A stretch of DNA of 46,012 bases. Source: a virus. The stretch's first letter is position 1; every line of letters begins with the position of its first letter. The position numbers were made by a program, and so were the translations under genes. Shown here piece by piece: positions 36,704 to 44,346 of the stretch. The notes under the pieces are model-generated. The model was not told where the DNA came from. It was given only the letters and a program-made list of their open reading frames with translations, and made no database searches. Location of the stretch: positions 1 through 46,012 of the IMG/VR virus record IMGVR_UViG_3300030451_001127, one strand, 5' to 3'.

Positions 36704-37056
36704 ACTTTAGAACAGTAGCAGCATACATTATCTTAATGCTATGTATGTTTGCGGCTGGTACAGCTTTTAGCCAAAACATGTGCAACAGCGATATTTGTGT
36801 CGTACAGTTTAACGCTAGCTGGAACGCTAGTAATAGTGTAGACTACCTAGATAAACTTACTGACTGTGAGGTTATGAACGTTAATATCGATGAAGGAACT
36901 TATCAGTCTGACTATGAGATCGTAGTAGTACCTACTATTATTGTATTCAACGGTAAAGAGGTTGAAAGATTTCAAGCTAATATTATGATGCAAATGGAAG
37001 CCACGCGTAAAGAAGTACAAGACGTAGTTGATGAAATTATATATAGTGATTTTTAA
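36700..37056 (+). CDS. Exported thioredoxin-fold protein without CxxC
   Basis: 118 residues from the ATG at 36700, which overlaps the previous stop (ATGA); an in-frame ATG at 36688 would add four residues before the signal peptide. Signal peptide FRTVAAYIILMLCMFAAGTA, cut near FSQ. The mature part follows the thioredoxin pattern: a strand CVVQFNASWNASNSVDYLDK, where the canonical WCGPC is replaced by WNASN; a second strand EVMNVNIDE; the cis-proline segment VVVPTIIVFNG; and a final helix with KEVQDVVDEI. Only a CNSDIC pair just after cleavage offers thiols. So it is probably a binding or chaperone-type thioredoxin relative in the periplasm, not an active oxidoreductase. It may assist folding of the Cys-rich protein encoded next (one base apart). 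Confidence 0.65.
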   Translation: MNFRTVAAYIILMLCMFAAGTAFSQNMCNSDICVVQFNASWNASNSVDYLDKLTDCEVMNVNIDEGTYQSDYEIVVVPTIIVFNGKEVERFQANIMMQMEATRKEVQDVVDEIIYSDF

Positions 37057-39354
37057 ATGAAGAAGTTAGGATACATATTTGTAATACTGTTTTGGCTGCT
37101 AGCTAGTACAGTGTTAGGACAAGGCAGTTGGTTAGATATTACTGTACAAACAGATAACTACGGCGGTGAAACATCGTGGGAGATATTAAACGAGGACGAA
37201 GAGGTTGTCGCAGTTAACCCTCCATACCAGGACAATAGCTTATTAACTGTAACAAAGTTCTTGCCTGCCGGTGATTACCAGTTTGTAATGATGGATGCTT
37301 TTGGCGATGGTATATGCTGTGGCTTTGGTGAAGGTTTTTACAGGCTACACAACGCTTGCGGTTTAGATACAGCTAACTATGAGTTTTCTACAGCTGTCGA
37401 CACTATAGACTTTACACTTAACCCTTGTCTACCACTAGTGCCAGGTTGTACTAACGATTTAGCAAACAACTACAACCCATGGGCTACTGTCGAAGATGGT
37501 ACATGTAACGTAATCGAGTGTGACTCAGCTGAGACGTTAGTATCTATGGAGTTAACATTAGACACTTGGCCTAATGAAACTGGTTTTACTCTAGTTGATC
37601 TAGCTGTTGGTCAATTTTATGATCAAGTATTACCTGGTGAGTTTGATTTTGGTGATCAACTTGTTACGTACACATATGACTTTTGCGTATCACTAGGTTT
37701 TGAGTTAATACTAGTGGATACGTATGGTGACGGATTAAACGGATCTGCATCAGGTGGTGAAGACGGGTCTTGTATTATCACGGCTTGCGATAGTGTTATA
37801 TGGGAGTTAGACGATTTAGCATTTGCAGAGTTTGACGGCGGTACGATGTACTCTGGCGCTATATTTACTGAGCCATGTCCACCTGCTCCTGACGTGCCTG
37901 GCTGTATGGACGACGACTACGTAGATTATAATCCACTAGCTACAGTACAGGATACTTGTGAAACTCTACACGTTTGGGGTTGTACAAATCCTGAAGCGTT
38001 TAACTACGATAGCTTAGCTACTATATCAGATAACAATAGTCCTTGTGCTATTAACGTTACTATTGAAGACGACGGTGGTGATGGTTGGGGTAACTCAAAG
38101 CTAGGTATGATACAAGGTGATCAGCAATGGTTGTTTACTATGGGTCCTGGTTCATTTGAACAGTCATGGACTATTAACTTAGACTCTGACGCAGAGGTAA
38201 AGCTTTACTACTTTCAACAAGGTAACGCTCAACAGTCAGCACAAGAGCTAGCTTTCCAGACGTTACACAACTCTGTGTTGATTACTAACGAAGCTGGTGA
38301 TACACTATTGTCTGAAGGTACAAACCCTTTCTTTAACAACGGACAAGGAGCGTTACAGCCGTTTGACGAACCTAACTGGACTACATATAGCTTTATACCT
38401 TACTGTGGTGATAGCTGTGAACCATTTAGCTATGGCTGTACAGATGCTATGGCGCAAAACTACAACGCTGAAGTAAACACAGAAGACGGTAGTTGCTACT
38501 ACCAAGCTGGTTGTACTCAAGCAGGTTATTTAGAATATTATACACAAGGCTATGAAGCTGATTACGACAACGGAGACTGTCAGACGTTAGCAGTATTCGG
38601 TTGCATGGACGAAGAAGCATTTAACTATAACCCAGAAGCAAACGTTGATAACGAGGGTTGTATACCTGTAGTGTTAGGCTGCACGAACCCACTTGCTTTT
38701 AATTACAACTCGGCCGCTAATACTGACGATGATAGCTGTATACCTTTCGTCTACGGTTGCACGGACGCAACTATGTTTAACTATGATCCGGAAGCTAACG
38801 CTGAAGATGGTAGCTGTATTCCTTACATTTATGGCTGTACTGACAGTAGCGCCTTTAATTATGATCCAGCTGCTAATACTGATAATGGCTCGTGCGAAGA
38901 AGTGGTGGTCGACTGTATGGACCCGCTAGCGTACAACTATAATGAACTTGCAAACGAACCTGCAGACAACTGTTTATATGACGCTGGTTGTATCGGTGGA
39001 CCTGGTGAACCATACTGGTTAAATGACTTGTGCTATGCATGGGTGATTGAAGCAGATCCATATTGCTGTAGTGAAGAGTGGGATAACACTTGTCAAGCAA
39101 CATATGACTACTGTAGTGTAACAGGTATAGAATCCGTGCTAGCTGGTGATGACTTAGTTGTCTACCCAAACCCGGTGGGCAATGTGTTAAACATAAATCA
39201 AAACGTTGACGTAGACGTGATCGATTCCAACGGACGTATCATAGTATCTAAAACAAATACGAACGCGATAGACGCGTCCCTATGGCCTCCAGGAATGTAT
39301 ATGGTACGTATTATTTGGAACGGTCGCGTCGTAGTCAATAAAGTTATTAAATGA
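37057..39354 (+). CDS. Secreted Cys-rich repeat protein with T9SS sorting domain
   Basis: 765 residues. The start MKKLGYIFVILFWLLASTVL is a Sec signal peptide. The mature protein has beta-sandwich-like regions (about 21-125, 150-270 and 325-450) and about ten copies of a unit patterned GCxD/N-xx-AxNYNPxAN-xxD-xSC, most regular near residues 545-635. A Cys-dense segment near 650-690 (YCCSEEWDNTCQ) follows, and the last ~70 residues (from VVYPNP, 701) have the form of the T9SS type A C-terminal sorting domain (YPNPxxxxL ... GMYMVRI ... KVIK). Known role of the domain: passage through the T9SS of Bacteroidetes and attachment to the cell surface. A phage-encoded T9SS substrate is unusual. Possible purposes: a surface adhesin that masks receptors, or particle binding. 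It is also possible that it was captured from a host gene. Confidence 0.85.
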   Translation: MKKLGYIFVILFWLLASTVLGQGSWLDITVQTDNYGGETSWEILNEDEEVVAVNPPYQDNSLLTVTKFLPAGDYQFVMMDAFGDGICCGFGEGFYRLHNACGLDTANYEFSTAVDTIDFTLNPCLPLVPGCTNDLANNYNPWATVEDGTCNVIECDSAETLVSMELTLDTWPNETGFTLVDLAVGQFYDQVLPGEFDFGDQLVTYTYDFCVSLGFELILVDTYGDGLNGSASGGEDGSCIITACDSVIWELDDLAFAEFDGGTMYSGAIFTEPCPPAPDVPGCMDDDYVDYNPLATVQDTCETLHVWGCTNPEAFNYDSLATISDNNSPCAINVTIEDDGGDGWGNSKLGMIQGDQQWLFTMGPGSFEQSWTINLDSDAEVKLYYFQQGNAQQSAQELAFQTLHNSVLITNEAGDTLLSEGTNPFFNNGQGALQPFDEPNWTTYSFIPYCGDSCEPFSYGCTDAMAQNYNAEVNTEDGSCYYQAGCTQAGYLEYYTQGYEADYDNGDCQTLAVFGCMDEEAFNYNPEANVDNEGCIPVVLGCTNPLAFNYNSAANTDDDSCIPFVYGCTDATMFNYDPEANAEDGSCIPYIYGCTDSSAFNYDPAANTDNGSCEEVVVDCMDPLAYNYNELANEPADNCLYDAGCIGGPGEPYWLNDLCYAWVIEADPYCCSEEWDNTCQATYDYCSVTGIESVLAGDDLVVYPNPVGNVLNINQNVDVDVIDSNGRIIVSKTNTNAIDASLWPPGMYMVRIIWNGRVVVNKVIK
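37444..38979 (+). repeat. GCTDxxAxNYNPxANxxDGSC protein repeats
   Basis: About ten units of roughly 24-30 residues, two Cys per typical unit, scattered first and then tandem between 38590 and 38970. Conserved core: Cys-Thr-Asp/Asn, then Asn-Tyr-Asn/Asp-Pro, then Asp-Gly-Ser-Cys. Acidic and Asn-rich spacing suggests calcium-binding, disulfide-closed loops as in bacterial surface proteins of Flavobacteria. Most T9SS-exported proteins in that group carry such units (recalled). Confidence 0.8.
39133..39354 (+). other. T9SS type A C-terminal sorting domain
   Basis: Last ~73 residues of the secreted protein. Markers in order: LVVYPNPVGNVLNI, the central strand VIDSNGRIIVSK (the usual xxGxxV pattern), ASLWPPGMYMVRI (the usual LxxGxYxxxI pattern), and the closing VVVNKVIK with a terminal Lys. 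All core elements are present. Confidence 0.85.
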
Positions 39355-40820
39355 TTAAGTGGATAGGTCAACATATATGGGATTTTGTTTCTAGGTTTCG
39401 CAATGATATTTATATTGTGCACGACGATGGTGACGAATACAAAATATCTACTAGCACTCAAGATTTAGACGTTAACGTACCGAGTGGATCAGGAACTGGC
39501 GTAAGGTTTTTTAACACAAGCCAAGACGATCCTGTTTTTGACTTCAACGTAGGTAGAGCACAGCTTAACATAAAAGACGATACAGGTGGAGGTAATCCAA
39601 GTATGTCGCTAACAACTGGAGCGAACATAGCTAGCGGAACTACTCTTAATTTTACCAAAGGCAGAATATCAGGTGGTTCAGTTGTAGCTGGGCAAGATGA
39701 CGATATAATAAACACTATAGGTTATAAGAGCTATAACGATGCTGCAGAGCCAATAACTTTTGCTCAAGTACAAGCTCAAATAGCAGACGCTAGCGATACA
39801 GACGAAGTTGGTAAATATACTATTCAAGTTGCTACAAGTAATGGTACTACGTCAAACCTGCGAAATGTTTTGTACGCCGAGGGAAGCCCTTCCGCTGACG
39901 ATGTAGATGTAACTATTGGACACGGTTCTACTTCAGTGGTAACTTTTCCTGGACGAATATCTCCTGCTAGAATAGATTTAGGTGGTACTGGTGTAATTGA
40001 CATCCTCAACTCATCTGAATCCTTCAGCGATACTGACACTGCATTAATGACAGCCGCTGCTATTGACGATCGTATTGCAGCTGCTGGCGGTAGTGTAAGC
40101 GTATCAGATAGTACTGCTAATACAGATTTCCCTGTAGTGTTTCATGATGAGTCTAACAACCTACATGATGACACAGGCGCGTTTACATACAATCCTTTTA
40201 CTGGTTTATTAACATCTGGAAAAGGAGATATTACTTCGTTAGTAACTGACACACTTAAGGTGGATACGGCTATAAATTTAGGCCATGCAACAGATACTAC
40301 TATAGCTCGATCAGCTGCTGGTAAAGTTACTATTGAAGGCAATCAAATAGTTACAGCTGGCGCAGTTAGTGTAGCTAGTGAAGCTCAAGCACCTATAAGC
40401 ACAATGGTGGCGAGGCGAACTATAACGCAAGCAGAGGCCAACAATATGCACTCAACGCCTATTGAAATAGTTCCAGCTCAAGGAGCCAATACTGTTATTA
40501 TACCTTTAGGTGGCATGGTAAGAGTAGATAGAGCCACTACGCAATCGCAAGGCGCTTGTGATTGGAATATGCACTATGCTGACCAAGAACCAGGTACTTA
40601 CCTTACCTCATCAATTCAACACATAAGAAGGTTTATGTACAACGAAAGTGGTGATAGAATATTTCATATAACACCTGGTATTGCGGCCACAGAGGTGGCT
40701 CAAAGCTTAACAGACGATAATAACAAAGCTGTAGAGGTTAGTTTTGATTCAGCAGCAACAACAAACGCTTTCACAGGTATAGATGTGTATTTAACATACT
40801 ACGTAATACAAATATCATAA
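39351..40820 (+). CDS. Tail-fibre / receptor-binding protein
   Basis: 489 residues, overlapping the previous stop by four bases (ATGA). It begins MIKWIGQHIWDFVSRFRNDI, a conserved opening of fibre-type proteins in uncultured marine phages (recalled), likely the virion-docking part. The rest is low in Lys and rich in Thr, Ser, Gly, Asp and Ala, with repeated beta-strand patterns (TTLNFTKGRISGGSVVAG, VTIGHGSTSVVTFPGRIS), a segment with DTALMTAAAIDDRIAAAGGS like trimeric fibre stalks, and a globular-looking end (about 370-489) that may contact the receptor. No chaperone cleavage site was seen. Typical for phage adhesins, and following genes look like fibre partners. Confidence 0.75.
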   Translation: MIKWIGQHIWDFVSRFRNDIYIVHDDGDEYKISTSTQDLDVNVPSGSGTGVRFFNTSQDDPVFDFNVGRAQLNIKDDTGGGNPSMSLTTGANIASGTTLNFTKGRISGGSVVAGQDDDIINTIGYKSYNDAAEPITFAQVQAQIADASDTDEVGKYTIQVATSNGTTSNLRNVLYAEGSPSADDVDVTIGHGSTSVVTFPGRISPARIDLGGTGVIDILNSSESFSDTDTALMTAAAIDDRIAAAGGSVSVSDSTANTDFPVVFHDESNNLHDDTGAFTYNPFTGLLTSGKGDITSLVTDTLKVDTAINLGHATDTTIARSAAGKVTIEGNQIVTAGAVSVASEAQAPISTMVARRTITQAEANNMHSTPIEIVPAQGANTVIIPLGGMVRVDRATTQSQGACDWNMHYADQEPGTYLTSSIQHIRRFMYNESGDRIFHITPGIAATEVAQSLTDDNNKAVEVSFDSAATTNAFTGIDVYLTYYVIQIS

Positions 40821-41311
40821 TGGCATTATCATCAGCAAAGCACGAGAAATTTTATGCAACATCAGGAGGTGGAGCAGACGAGGTTTCAACTAAGAACTTA
40901 ACAAACATTACAGCAGCTTGGAACCAAGAGAAAACAGAAGGCTGTGCGAAGTATGTGGAAGATCCTATATTAGGCCCTATAATATATCAGCTACAACAGA
41001 TGCAAGATGAGATAGATTATCTTAGAACAGAAATCAGTGCTAATAAAGATAAGACTGGTATAACAACAGAACAAGCAAACGCTATTACAGCTAACACAGC
41101 TAAGACAAGCATGACTTTAGGAACCACTGGATCTACAGCTCTAGCTGGTGATACAAACATCGTTACTATAGGTAGTGGTACTACAATAGCTTTTGGTGAC
41201 ATGATAACTACAGTAACTGGTAAAGCGCCTAAAACAACTACAACATACAGTATAGTAATGACTGTAACAAACGGCGGAGTAAGTAAAACAATAACTCATA
41301 CACTAGCGTAA
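40820..41311 (+). CDS. Putative fibre-associated protein
   Basis: 163 residues beginning MALSSAKHEKFYATSGGGAD; a helical part with IIYQLQQMQDEIDYLRTEIS (about 54-73) suggests a trimeric coiled coil, followed by a Thr-rich beta part (TTTTYSIVMTVTNGG). The start uses the last base of the upstream stop (TAATGG). Composition and place in the fibre operon suggest a minor fibre or tip protein. No enzyme motif. Not recognised. Confidence 0.6.
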   Translation: MALSSAKHEKFYATSGGGADEVSTKNLTNITAAWNQEKTEGCAKYVEDPILGPIIYQLQQMQDEIDYLRTEISANKDKTGITTEQANAITANTAKTSMTLGTTGSTALAGDTNIVTIGSGTTIAFGDMITTVTGKAPKTTTTYSIVMTVTNGGVSKTITHTLA

Positions 41312-41619
41312 TGGAAAGAGGTTTATTTAACATAACAAGCGCCACGACTACTACCTTAGTAGACATAAGAACTAAACAAAGTAAAAACATAAGCTTACGC
41401 ATGACTAACACGCACGCTAGCACTGCTGTTACTGTTGATTTGTTTTTAGAAGATGAATCATTAAACAAAGTTTATATATTAAAAACAGATATACCAGGCC
41501 AAACAAGCTTACTGTTAAACGAAGATTTGTCATTTAATAACAGCACACTAGCTTTAAAACTAACAACATCAGCTGGAGGTTTAAGTACATCTACTCCTTT
41601 ATCTGTAATTATAAAGTAA
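41311..41619 (+). CDS. Small beta-sandwich-like structural protein
   Basis: 102 residues: an all-beta pattern (TTTTLVDIRTKQSKNISLRM, AVTVDLFLEDES, KVYILKTDIPGQTSLLLNED). No signal peptide. The start overlaps the preceding stop by one base and the end overlaps the endolysin start. Probably part of the fibre or tail tip; small proteins of this shape, with HASTAVTVDLF, are common in marine phage fibre regions (recalled). Confidence 0.6.
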   Translation: MERGLFNITSATTTTLVDIRTKQSKNISLRMTNTHASTAVTVDLFLEDESLNKVYILKTDIPGQTSLLLNEDLSFNNSTLALKLTTSAGGLSTSTPLSVIIK

Positions 41620-42080
41620 TGGACAATATAAGTAAACACATAAGCTACAAAGAAGCAACGCGTAGTAATACAGCTTTACGTAGAGGTATTAATAATATAC
41701 CTGATGTAGAAGAGCTTGAAAACATGAAGCTAATAGCTGAGAAAGTTTTTGAACCACTACGCAAGCACGTTGGTGGACCTATTAAAATAAATAGTTTTTA
41801 CAGGTCACCTGAGCTAAACGTAGCTATTGGTGGTAGTAAGAACTCTCAACATTGCAAAGGTCAAGCAATAGATTTAGACGATACGTACGGACACAGAACA
41901 AACGCGTCTATGTTTCAATGGATGCGTTATCACTTAGACTATGATCAAATTATATGGGAGTTTGGTGACGATAAAAACCCAGCGTGGATACACGTTAGCT
42001 ACGTGTCTGAAGACGAAAACAGACACCGTTGCTTAAAAGCATATAAAGAAAATGGTAAAACAAAATACAAAGTAATATAA
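41619..42080 (+). CDS. Peptidoglycan peptidase of the M15 family (endolysin)
   Basis: 153 residues. The pattern NSFYRSPELNVAIGG (66-80 region), NSQHCKGQAIDLD and WIHVSY is the M15 (VanY/D-Ala-D-Ala carboxypeptidase-like, subfamily 3) signature: His 78 and Asp 85 with a final His 125 bind zinc. It cuts peptide cross-links of peptidoglycan; phage relatives act as endolysins. No signal peptide, so release needs the holin at 1011. Its location in the fibre operon rather than next to the holin is unusual but known in marine phages. Single-domain size matches the minimal family. Confidence 0.85.
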   Translation: MDNISKHISYKEATRSNTALRRGINNIPDVEELENMKLIAEKVFEPLRKHVGGPIKINSFYRSPELNVAIGGSKNSQHCKGQAIDLDDTYGHRTNASMFQWMRYHLDYDQIIWEFGDDKNPAWIHVSYVSEDENRHRCLKAYKENGKTKYKVI

Positions 42081-42086
42081 GAAATT

Positions 42087-42584
42087 ATGGCAGACTTATC
42101 TGTAACAATTACTGAAAGCGTAACGCTGAACAGTAAAGCAAGGGGAAATACAATATCAAAAACATTTGCTGGTATCAATAATACTATTGAAAAATTAGTC
42201 ACATGTCTCGCAAATAACGATACTACAATACTCAAGTGTGGGCCTACTGGTCATACGTCAGACGCGGAGGTTCACGTAGATGATATTAGATATATCCGAG
42301 TAACAAACTTAGCGACTGACGCGGCTCACGTAGTAAACCTATCTTTACAAATTGACGATACTGAGCATGCTTCTGACGCTGCAACAGCTGAAGACACGGC
42401 TAACTTTTTATTAGGAGCTGGTGAAAGTTTTATATTAGGAACAGTTTTAAATGGTCTTAACGTAGAAGAAGGTGATACAACTCCTGTGGATGCTGGAGCT
42501 AATCTTAATAATCTTGAGTCTATAATTATTAACGAAGCTGCAGGTAACAACGTGCAGATCGAAATGTTTGTGGCTACTGTATAA
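42087..42584 (+). CDS. Hypothetical structural protein
   Basis: 165 residues, acidic, rich in Thr, Ala, Asn and Asp, starting MADLSVTITESVTLNSK. Strands such as IRYIRVTNLATDAAHVVNLS and ESFILGTVLNGLNVEEG suggest a beta-rich domain; IIINEAAGNNVQIEMFVATV closes it. No signal peptide. Together with the previous genes it may belong to the fibre or decoration group. Its end overlaps the start of the basic protein gene. Not recognised. Confidence 0.6.
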   Translation: MADLSVTITESVTLNSKARGNTISKTFAGINNTIEKLVTCLANNDTTILKCGPTGHTSDAEVHVDDIRYIRVTNLATDAAHVVNLSLQIDDTEHASDAATAEDTANFLLGAGESFILGTVLNGLNVEEGDTTPVDAGANLNNLESIIINEAAGNNVQIEMFVATV

Positions 42585-42991
42585 TGGCTTATACTCAAAA
42601 AAATAATCCTTTTCCAGTTACATCGTGCGGCAGGCGTAGAAACTTTCAGACTACTGGTAATCCTATCAAGATGGTTGAAGACTCTCCGCTTGATAAACGT
42701 AAGCGCAAGCGTAAGCCTGACGTACGTAGAACTATAGGTCCAGGCAAGAACTTCAATAAAGCAAAGTCAACAGGTACTGGTGGCGCTGCTGGTGGAGGTA
42801 TGACTGAAAAAGGCGTAAGAGAATACAGGCGTAAAAATCCTGGTAGTAAATTAAAGACAGCTGTAACTACACCACCTTCAAGATTAAAGAAAGGTAGTAA
42901 AGCAGCTAAACGTAGAAAATCGTTCTGTGCTAGATCAAAAGGCTGGAAAAGCAAAAGAGGCCTTGCAGCTAGACGCAGATGGAATTGTTAA
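42584..42991 (+). CDS. Small highly basic protein (DUF6321-like)
   Basis: 135 residues with an extreme Lys/Arg content and a high positive charge. After a short start with NPFPVTSCGRRRNFQTT come KRKRKPDVRRTIGPGKNF and TGGAAGGGMTEKGVREYRRK, then PSRLKKGSKAAKRRKSFCAR and a terminal RRRWNC. It resembles short basic proteins (annotated DUF6321) that occur in cyanophages and other marine phages (recalled). The similarity to histone-like tails suggests DNA binding or neutralisation of packaged DNA. Two Cys near the end may bind metal or form a disulfide. Confidence 0.7.
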   Translation: MAYTQKNNPFPVTSCGRRRNFQTTGNPIKMVEDSPLDKRKRKRKPDVRRTIGPGKNFNKAKSTGTGGAAGGGMTEKGVREYRRKNPGSKLKTAVTTPPSRLKKGSKAAKRRKSFCARSKGWKSKRGLAARRRWNC

Positions 42992-42995
42992 CATC

Positions 42996-43286
42996 ATGGC
43001 TTTTAAAATGAAATACAAAGATCTCAATGAGGTCGTAGAACAATTAAGAGGTGCGGTCAAAGCTCACGGTAAACAGGCTGACACTATTGAAAAACATATT
43101 AAAGATATGGATGGTGGTAGCGCAAAAAAGCAACTATCTCCTATGAAGGGTAAGATTAGTGGCCCTTGTAAAACAGCTGCTAAACGCAAGTTTAAAGTAT
43201 GGCCTAGCGCTTATGCTTCAGGTTGGGGCGTGCGTTGCACTAAAGCAGGTGGACCTAGTAAAATGGGTAAAAGCAAAAAGAAATAA
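42996..43286 (+). CDS. Small basic protein with MAFKMK start
   Basis: 96 residues from the ATG at 42996; the in-frame start at 42927 lies inside the previous gene and is rejected because the conserved MAFKMK start is preferred. A helix (KDLNEVVEQLRGAVKAHGKQ) is followed by SPMKGKISGPCKTAAKRKF and the motif WPSAYASGWGVRCTKAGG, which recurs in marine-phage small proteins (recalled). Two conserved Cys. Strongly basic, ending KMGKSKKK. Function unknown; a DNA-binding or packaged protein is a reasonable guess. Its end overlaps the next start by one base. Confidence 0.7.
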   Translation: MAFKMKYKDLNEVVEQLRGAVKAHGKQADTIEKHIKDMDGGSAKKQLSPMKGKISGPCKTAAKRKFKVWPSAYASGWGVRCTKAGGPSKMGKSKKK

Positions 43287-43570
43287 TGGCTATATACAGA
43301 TCATCTCCGGTTAACAAGAAAAGCAAAAAGATGGGTGACTTTAAACACTCAGACGCCCCTGATGCTAAAGGTAAGTTTAATAGTCTTTCGCCATCTGGTT
43401 TAGCGTCTTGGCTTATTAAAACTAGAAAAGGTAATCTGTCTAAAATTATTAGTAGTCTTAATCAACAGTATGTTTTCAATAGAAAAAAGCGACCTTCATA
43501 CGCTAAGAAAATGAAAACAACTATGAATATAGTTCGCAAGCGTTTAGGTAAAAAGAAAGATGGCAAGTAA
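43286..43570 (+). CDS. Small basic hypothetical protein
   Basis: 94 residues, strongly basic, MAIYRSSPVNKKSKKMGDF at the start. There is a central helix (SPSGLASWLIKTRKGNLSK) and a helical tail with SYAKKMKTTMNIVRKRLGKK. Very low acidity and no hydrophobic core of note. It overlaps the next gene by 11 bases. It may fold only with DNA or RNA. No family recognised. Confidence 0.65.
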   Translation: MAIYRSSPVNKKSKKMGDFKHSDAPDAKGKFNSLSPSGLASWLIKTRKGNLSKIISSLNQQYVFNRKKRPSYAKKMKTTMNIVRKRLGKKKDGK

Positions 43571-44018
43571 AGCTTATAGAGGCGTATTGAAAGCTAGAAT
43601 ATCAAAGCTATACGGCGGAGATGTTACAGTTGAAAAAGCTCGTAAGCTTAAAAATCGTAAAGACGCTACGCCAAGAGATAAACAATTAGCAAACTGGTTT
43701 ATAAACATGCAGACTAATAGATCTTCATTTAAGAAAAAGAAAGCGGATCCTAAAGAGGGTACGGGCAAGAAGCCTAAAGGCAGCGGCAGAAGACTATACA
43801 CAGACGAAAATCCTAAAGACACAGTGCCAATTAAGTTTGCTACAGTATCTGATGCTAGAAAAACTATAGCTAAAGTAAAACGTATTAACAAACCTTACGC
43901 TAGAAAAATACAGATACTAACTGTACTAGAGCAACGCGCTAGAGTTATGGGTAAAATGGAGCAAGCTCGCTTAGCTAAAGCTGCTAAAAAAGAATTAAAA
44001 AGAAAACACAATAAGTAA
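43560..44018 (+). CDS. Basic hypothetical protein
   Basis: 152 residues, basic throughout with four sections: a helical N-terminus (AYRGVLKARISKLYGGD), KARKLKNRKDATPRDKQLAN, a flexible Lys/Gly/Pro linker (DPKEGTGKKPKGSGRRLY), and a C-terminal helix-rich part (MGKMEQARLAKAAKKELKRK). A DNA- or RNA-binding role is plausible but unproven. It starts inside the end of the previous gene and overlaps the next start by one base. Confidence 0.65.
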   Translation: MASKAYRGVLKARISKLYGGDVTVEKARKLKNRKDATPRDKQLANWFINMQTNRSSFKKKKADPKEGTGKKPKGSGRRLYTDENPKDTVPIKFATVSDARKTIAKVKRINKPYARKIQILTVLEQRARVMGKMEQARLAKAAKKELKRKHNK

Positions 44019-44302
44019 TGGCGTTTAAAATGAAATCACCCTTAGCTAAAAAGTCTAAGGTAAAAGGTGGAGGCACGAAAAAAGTTTGTTTACCTGCTGC
44101 TAAAGTTAGAAGCATGAGCAAATCAGAGCGCGATAAAGTAGTGCGCGCTAAACGATCTGCAGCTAAAGGTGGTAAGTACAAACGCTCTAGTAAAAGCAAC
44201 GTCAAAGGCGCTCGTAAAAAAGGAGCTACATTACGTGATTGGTTTGAAAAAGAAAACTGGGTACAAGTTGGTAACCCAAGTAAAAAATGCGGAGAGAAAT
44301 AA
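44018..44302 (+). CDS. Small basic protein with MAFKMK start and conserved tail
   Basis: 94 residues, Lys/Arg/Ser-rich. It starts MAFKMKSPLAKKSKVKGGG, then KKVCLPAAKVRSMSKSERDK, KRSSKSNVKGARKKGATL and a C-terminal RDWFEKENWVQVGNPSKKCG. Small proteins with this LRDWF/W tail are known in viruses of marine hosts and giant viruses (recalled). Two Cys may form a zinc site or disulfide. Last gene of the rightward block, before the convergent terminator. Confidence 0.7.
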   Translation: MAFKMKSPLAKKSKVKGGGTKKVCLPAAKVRSMSKSERDKVVRAKRSAAKGGKYKRSSKSNVKGARKKGATLRDWFEKENWVQVGNPSKKCGEK

Positions 44303-44303
44303 A

Positions 44304-44327
44304 AAAAGGGGACTTACGTCCCCTTTT
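44304..44327. terminator. Convergent (bidirectional) terminator
   Basis: The arms AAAAGGGGAC (44304-44313) and GTCCCCTTTT (44318-44327) pair perfectly around a TTAC loop. The T run follows the stem on the plus strand and the A run gives a T run on the minus strand, so it can end both the late operon and the leftward RNR operon that converge here. Confidence 0.9.
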
Positions 44328-44346
44328 CTGTATCCGGTAGTTTAGA

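Noticed and set aside
42927-43286. A longer version of the basic protein starting at 42927.
   Set aside because: The extra 23 residues lie in the preceding gene and the ATG at 42996 gives the MAFKMK start shared with other proteins.
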